DNA from: Parasponia andersonii
Taxonomy: Eukaryota > Streptophyta > Magnoliopsida > Rosales > Cannabaceae
Direction: 5' to 3'
DNA length: 64,000 bases
Assembly: GCA_002914805.1 (NCBI GenBank)
Contig: JXTB01000041.1
Location: 226,856-290,855 of the forward strand
Each line of letters opens with the position of its first letter. Position 1 is the first letter of the stretch. Shown one piece after another: positions 59,053 to 64,000 of the stretch. A program made the translations under genes and the position numbers. The notes under the pieces were generated by a model. The model was not told where the DNA came from and searched no databases. It saw only the letters and a program-made list of their open reading frames with translations.

Positions 59053-60300
59053 GGTGAGGTTTTGGGAGAATTTTCGCAATGTTTATGCGGGATTTTCTTC
59101 ATTTTGATTGCTTTGTATGAGTTTAGTATTTGCTGGATTTGCATTGGTGTTGGTATTATGCCTGCCCCTTATTGAACTTATGCTACTTACTAGTGCTTGC
59201 TGAATATCTACATATTTGATTGCTGTAGTGAGTGTGACTGTAATCCCAGTTTAATCTTATCCTTTGTTTCTGATGGGGACTGAAGATTGGAACAGGCATA
59301 GCTTTATCTGCTGGATTCTCGACGTGTCTATAGGAATTTCTGTTCCTCTTTGTATCTTTAAAGTAGATTTCTTTTCAACCGCTAGATTCTCTCATATGAA
59401 TTACTAATAGGAATTTTGCAGCTATTTATGTGGGCTTTGATGAACTTTTTATTATTATTATAATATTAGGACCTTTTTGTGCTCTCTCAAAATGACTTTC
59501 GTTAAACTCGAATAGAAGCACACATTTGCTTCCAGTCGGCCCTGAGGAGTATGACAGGTCCACTCCAAAAATAATTATCAGAAGACACAACTAATCAAAA
59601 GTAAAACAAATATTTAGAAAGATTTTTTTTTGGGGGGGTTAATTTCAGACATGGAATGATGGAACCTCCAACTGAATTTTAGATTTTGATTAGCTCATCT
59701 GTTTTGGAAATCCTAAAAGCTCACATGACTTCTGAATCTTGTTTCTTGTTTTGAGCTGTCTATGATAAGCAAATGCAGGCTCTTCAAGGCTGAAACACAC
59801 TTATACTGATTACTGCATCGTGATCCTGTTGTTTATACATGATGGTTATTTAAGTTTCTAAGCCTTTTTTGTGTTGTTTCATTTGATGCAGGCCTCCTAA
59901 TGGTGGATGAAGATGGTGCTTTGTTGATTTGCACCAAGCCAATAAGCAGTTGATATTTCTCTCCATATATGGCGACAGATGTTTCGATGTTTCAGAAAGG
60001 GAATTAGTCTCTCTTAGCTCGTCTTGAACAGTGATTAAATTTTCTAAAGTAGCAAGCAAATTATTGCTTGATTATGCTATTTCTGCCCCTGGATGTAGGT
60101 ATAGTATCCATTGGTGGGTATTGCGCATCTTTTTCCTGTTTTTTTTTTCTTCGCACCTTGTTATATGTAGGGTTAGCGTCCATGCTTCTCATCACTTTGT
60201 ATGTAAGCCCGTGTCTTTGACAGTGTTCTACCGAAAGAAAAGGTTTAAAGGTAGACCTTGTTGAATTCATTTCAAGATTGAGTGTGCTTACCTTATAAAA
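59053..60300 (+). other. TTG1 3' region with a possible 3'-UTR intron
   Basis: A good donor (GAG|GTGAGG) lies one base after the stop at 59053/59054. A pyrimidine-rich stretch and acceptor TGATGCAG|GCC lie at 59891/59892. An 838-base intron in the 3' UTR is therefore possible. The open frames at 59850-60270 on either strand have no family features. Confidence 0.4.
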
Positions 60301-60678
60301 TTCTTAGAGCAAGATTAAAGCAGGGAGAGAATCTCAGAGTGTAAATGATGCTAGCACTAGGTACTTCCCATAAACGGGCATAATTCGCTGATTGGTTCGA
60401 GAGCAACACCTTTATAATTAATAATATTTGAGAAAAAAACAGTAGAGAATTTTGGAGGGTCAATTATTAAGAAAATTTCAGTAAATTGTGATACAACTTC
60501 AGAAAATTTCAGAGGGTCAATATACTACTTACCCTATGTTGCTGATTTATTTTGCAGGCTTTTTACTCATTAAACCGGAAGTAAAAACTTATGCCTCGTG
60601 CCATTAATTTAAACAACCCAAGTAAGGGTAGTATTGGCTTAAGTACACTAATATATACAGTATACTATTTATATCTTC
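60301..60678. other. AT-rich intergenic DNA before the MITE
   Basis: Nothing recognisable beyond a repeated CAGTA(G/A)A...GAGGGTCAAT word near 60441-60520. Confidence 0.5.
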
Positions 60679-61344
60679 GGTCATGTTTGGTACACTTTAT
60701 AAGAATTAGACATAATATTATTGTGTTTGGCTGTGCTTTTATATTATATTATTTAATACGATATTAAAATTTAATATAATATAAAAAATATTATTTAATA
60801 CAAAATAAAAAGTTGTGCTTTAATATTATATTATTTAATACGATATTAAAATTTAATATAATATAAAGAGTATTATCTAATATAAAATAAAAAATCTGTA
60901 TTATATTGTATTATATAATTTACTTTAATGTAACATTGTACAATATTCACTCTCTTCGCTTTTTCTGTTCTTAATTTCTCTCTCCATTTTTTCTGTTTTT
61001 AATTTCTCTCCTATCATTTTTTTCTTACATCACTTTATTCCTTTTAAAAGTGGTATTTTTCTAAATAAATTTTTAAAAACGATATTTTTCTAAATATATA
61101 TCTAAAAGTGATTTTTTCGTACATAACTTTTTTTAAAAATAATATTTTTATAAGTGGTATTTTCTTAAATATTTTTTGAAAATGGTATTTTTCTAAGTAA
61201 ATTTTTGAAAATAGTAGTTTTCAAAATTAACTTTCTAAGATGACATCTTAATATAAATACAAAACCAAACATGTTTGATACTGTAATAGAATAAAATAAT
61301 ACAATCTAATACATCACAATACAATACCGCGTCCCAAACATGCC
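60679..61344. mobile_element. MITE with GG(T)CATGTTTGG termini
   Basis: The left end GGTCATGTTTGGTAC matches GGCATGTTTGGGACG, the right end read on the minus strand. TTC flanks it on both sides (60676-60678 and 61345-61347). The interior is TA-rich with an 82-bp tandem duplication (TGTGCTT at 60732 and 60814). Size and ends fit a non-autonomous DNA transposon, and the superfamily is not certain. Confidence 0.6.
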
Positions 61345-62820
61345 TTCGTTTCTTATATATGCATTCACCAAGGTCACACTACTGTTTGACTTTGTCGTCC
61401 CATTCCTAGTGGCCCACCCAAGGCCGCCAAGGCCATATGTTTGGGAAATTTTGATACGTATTGGGAATGATTATCCTTGGCATGGCCTAAGCTTGTATTT
61501 TGGAGTGTGCTTGTCAATTCATAAAGGAAAACTTGTAAAGAAAAAAAGTTTGGAGAGACTTGTAAAGAAACAAAGTTTGGAGAGTAATAAGAAAGGAAAT
61601 AGTCTAGTAGGTATTTTTTTTTTATTTATCTAATTATATGTATTGTTTTGCCTAATAAAAATCCATCGTGCATATTTTTTTATGGTAAAAATTAGAAAGA
61701 AGATTACGTTAAATAATTAGTATTTATTTTTATTATTCTTTCTTAACTACTAAAATTATAATAACTATTAGATTATGATTTAACGGCTAAAAAAAACTTA
61801 TTGGGATTGACAACCAATAAAAAAAAATGAAAATTGTGTTATTTTTGACTTATTTTGTGTAGAATTTTCTAAAATTTGTATCCAAATATATAAATAAATG
61901 CATGAATTGATGAGAAATAAAAGTTTAGGCCATAAAAAAAACAAAAAACAAAAACTACACAAAGTGAAAACTAGTCAAACCGACACTCATACTTTCAAAA
62001 AAATTTTCAAACTATCTTAAACTTGAAATGATTATTTTATTATAGAAGTTTGAAAATAGAAAATAATAATTTATTTAAATAGACAAAATATTTTTCAATA
62101 CATGATTTATTAAGTTTAAATAAGGTACAAATATATTTGAAATTATGATTATTTGAAATAGGCTAAAAAGAGATTTTCAATTTACAACCAAAATATATTT
62201 TGGTTAACATTTTTTAAATTATTGTTAAATACCTATGTAAACTAAAATAAGTTTACAATAGCTAAAATAATCTTTTCAAATTGATCTTCAATATTTTTAA
62301 AGTGTTTCAGACAAGTTTAAAAGTTATAATTTAAAAAATACCAAAAGCTGATAGAATCTAAAAAATGACCAAAAAGCTACCAAAATCTGAAAAATGGCCA
62401 AAACGCTGAAATTCTCTGACTAGGATTTTCGGTCTACTGATAATGCCTGTTGGTCAAAGATGACCGTTAAAATATGAAGTTGTAAAAGCACTGACTAACA
62501 GCTAGTTTTTTCGAGCTATCGAAAACCCTTTTTTGGTCTGGTAGAAACTGTGTCTAATAGTCAGAAGTGACTAGTTTTCATATAAACTTATAAATAGAAG
62601 TTATTTTAAGACTTGAAAGAGATTTTACACGAAGTTTAATTGTTATCCAACTACTTTCAAAGTGCAAAAGTCTATTTCTACATTAAATTAACTTTCGAAT
62701 CATATTGAGCCAATTTTAGAACATTCATTATACATTGTTGTCAAATCTCCTAAGCCAAAATTGTATTAATTACTTTATGAGGAAAGTTCTTGAGTGTGTT
62801 CACTCTTATTTATTGAAAAA
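61345..62820. other. AT-rich intergenic DNA
   Basis: No gene is supported. The frame at 61340-61633 starts in the MITE end and has no family features. The less AT-rich part after 62330 may belong to the LTR-like segment that follows. Confidence 0.55.
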
Positions 62821-63285
62821 TCATTTAAGTGTGAGGTGAGGTTGGCATTGGAGTCATAAACAACCCGTGTATATGTGAGGTTGCCACTAGAGTCTAAATA
62901 ATCCGATTTAGCTACTGAAATTTAAACAACTCGAGTATAGGTAAGGTTATCACTGAAGTCTAAATAATCTGTGAGTTGGTGAGATTGACACTATTATCTA
63001 AACAATCTGTGTAGGTGAAGTTGACACTGGAGTCAAAATAATCCGATATTAGGCGCAGTAGAACTGAAGTTAAGACTATTAGAAAAGCATGAGTAAGCCC
63101 AAAAAGAATTCATTCTATTTGTAAAAGGGTCAATCAAGCTCACAATCTTGATTCAATAGTGGAAATCTCAAAGCAAGTTGCCGATAGCCGAGAACGTAGG
63201 CAAATCGTTATGTTTGTCGAATCTCGTAAAAAGAGAGTTCGCATTTTCTCTATCCCTACATTCTTTACTTTAATGCAAACTATTT
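62400..63285 (+). mobile_element. Possible solo LTR or LTR remnant (copia, SIRE-like)
   Basis: The segment ending near 63285 reads like the end of a long copia LTR: GGGTCAATCAAGCTCAC, AATCTTGATTCAATAGTGGA, GAACGTAGGCAAATCG, then TTCTCTATCCCTACATTC. TATAAATAGAAG near 62589 could be its TATA box. A tandem array lies inside it. No partner LTR or coding region is in the window and the left end is not fixed. Confidence 0.4.
62836..63050. repeat. About 38-bp tandem array, five copies
   Basis: G(G)TGAGGTTG-type starts at 62836, 62875, 62941, 62979 and 63015, each followed by CACT...AGTCTAAATAATC. One unit carries a 27-base insertion. Confidence 0.85.
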
Positions 63286-64000
63286 GATTGTTTGTTTGAT
63301 ATATAGTGTGCTTAATTGACTTGGTATTATTGTTATATACATGGTATTATTATTTATTTAGCTTAAAAGTTTCAAAATTATAGTTTCTAGTTTTATATAG
63401 TTGAAAAAAAATTTTAAAAATTTTTAAACCCAATTTATCTCCCCTTGGGTTGTCAATATTAGGCTAATAATCCCTCCTCCTATTATGTCTGTTGTAATTT
63501 CTAACTATTCCTATTAATACAGACGTTTTCTCAAAAAAAAAAAAGAAAACTAGTCGAGCAACATCGCACCATATCAACTTATGTGGTATAGTGCGGTCTA
63601 TAAAATCTTCAAATTGCATTATGATCGGCATGAGGTTTGAAAAAAATTATATTTGTAATCCATATTGCACTGCGCCACAACAAACTCTATATAATACTTA
63701 TTCTTTTGTTACTTTTTTCATCTTTTTATTTATAACTTTTAATTCCATAGATTATAATGCACCAAAAATGTGGATACAATTTAGTTTGATTTCACCGAAT
63801 CACTTCAAACTACATAGTTTGAGAATAGTCATAAACAACAAATGCAATTTGGTATACTAAATATGAGATGAAACCAACAAACCACACCACAGACACTTTA
63901 AAGAAGAAAAAAAAAAAATTAAATTTGGAAGAATGAATTATTTGAAAGTGAATTTTGAACAAAAACATAAGTTTTAAAACTCTTTGCAAAATAATCTTTT
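63286..64000. other. AT-rich DNA to the window end
   Basis: No gene is supported. The frame at 63591-63860 has no recognisable family features. Confidence 0.5.

Overview
The window is nuclear DNA of a eudicot plant, probably a rosid. The evidence is strong AT richness, plant LTR retrotransposons (Ty3/gypsy of Tat type, Ty1/copia), a CACTA-type element, spliced genes, and two genes that are clear orthologs of Arabidopsis TTG1 and DMR6. The species cannot be fixed from sequence alone. Two N-gaps (17751-17770, 42905-42923) and one single N (53819) show it is a draft assembly.

Layout. 1-11541: an old GC-richer Tat-type gypsy element whose 5' LTR is cut by the window edge. It carries gag, a mutated protease, an in-frame deletion of the reverse-transcriptase core, two RNase H regions and integrase, then two tandem arrays and a long antisense reading region with its own TATA box. 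11651-17164: a decayed copia element with very short LTRs. 18189-19222: an unrecognised spliced gene for a small multi-pass membrane protein. 22847-27952 (minus): a complete four-exon DMR6 (salicylate 5-hydroxylase type 2-oxoglutarate dioxygenase) gene with a 3.7-kb second intron. 31401-33946: a non-coding CACTA element with a TAA target-site duplication. 35049-38224: a second copia element lacking RT and RNase H. 40176-40837: a degenerate hAT-like element. 50980-57603: a field of TAGTAAC/GTTACTA-type repeats, including a 3.1-kb element with about 1-kb inverted arms made of roughly 80-bp tandem units. 58030-59052: an intact single-exon TTG1 gene with a W-box cluster upstream and a possible 3'-UTR intron. 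60679-61344: a MITE. The end holds a possible LTR remnant.

Only three host genes are supported: the membrane protein, DMR6 and TTG1. They do not form a pathway together. TTG1 acts in anthocyanin, trichome and seed-coat control, and DMR6 in turnover of the defence hormone salicylic acid. Almost everything else is transposable-element sequence or AT-rich intergenic DNA. No RNA genes, CRISPR arrays or prokaryotic features were seen. The most unusual structures are the long-arm inverted element with its surrounding repeat field, and the antisense transcription unit inside the gypsy element.
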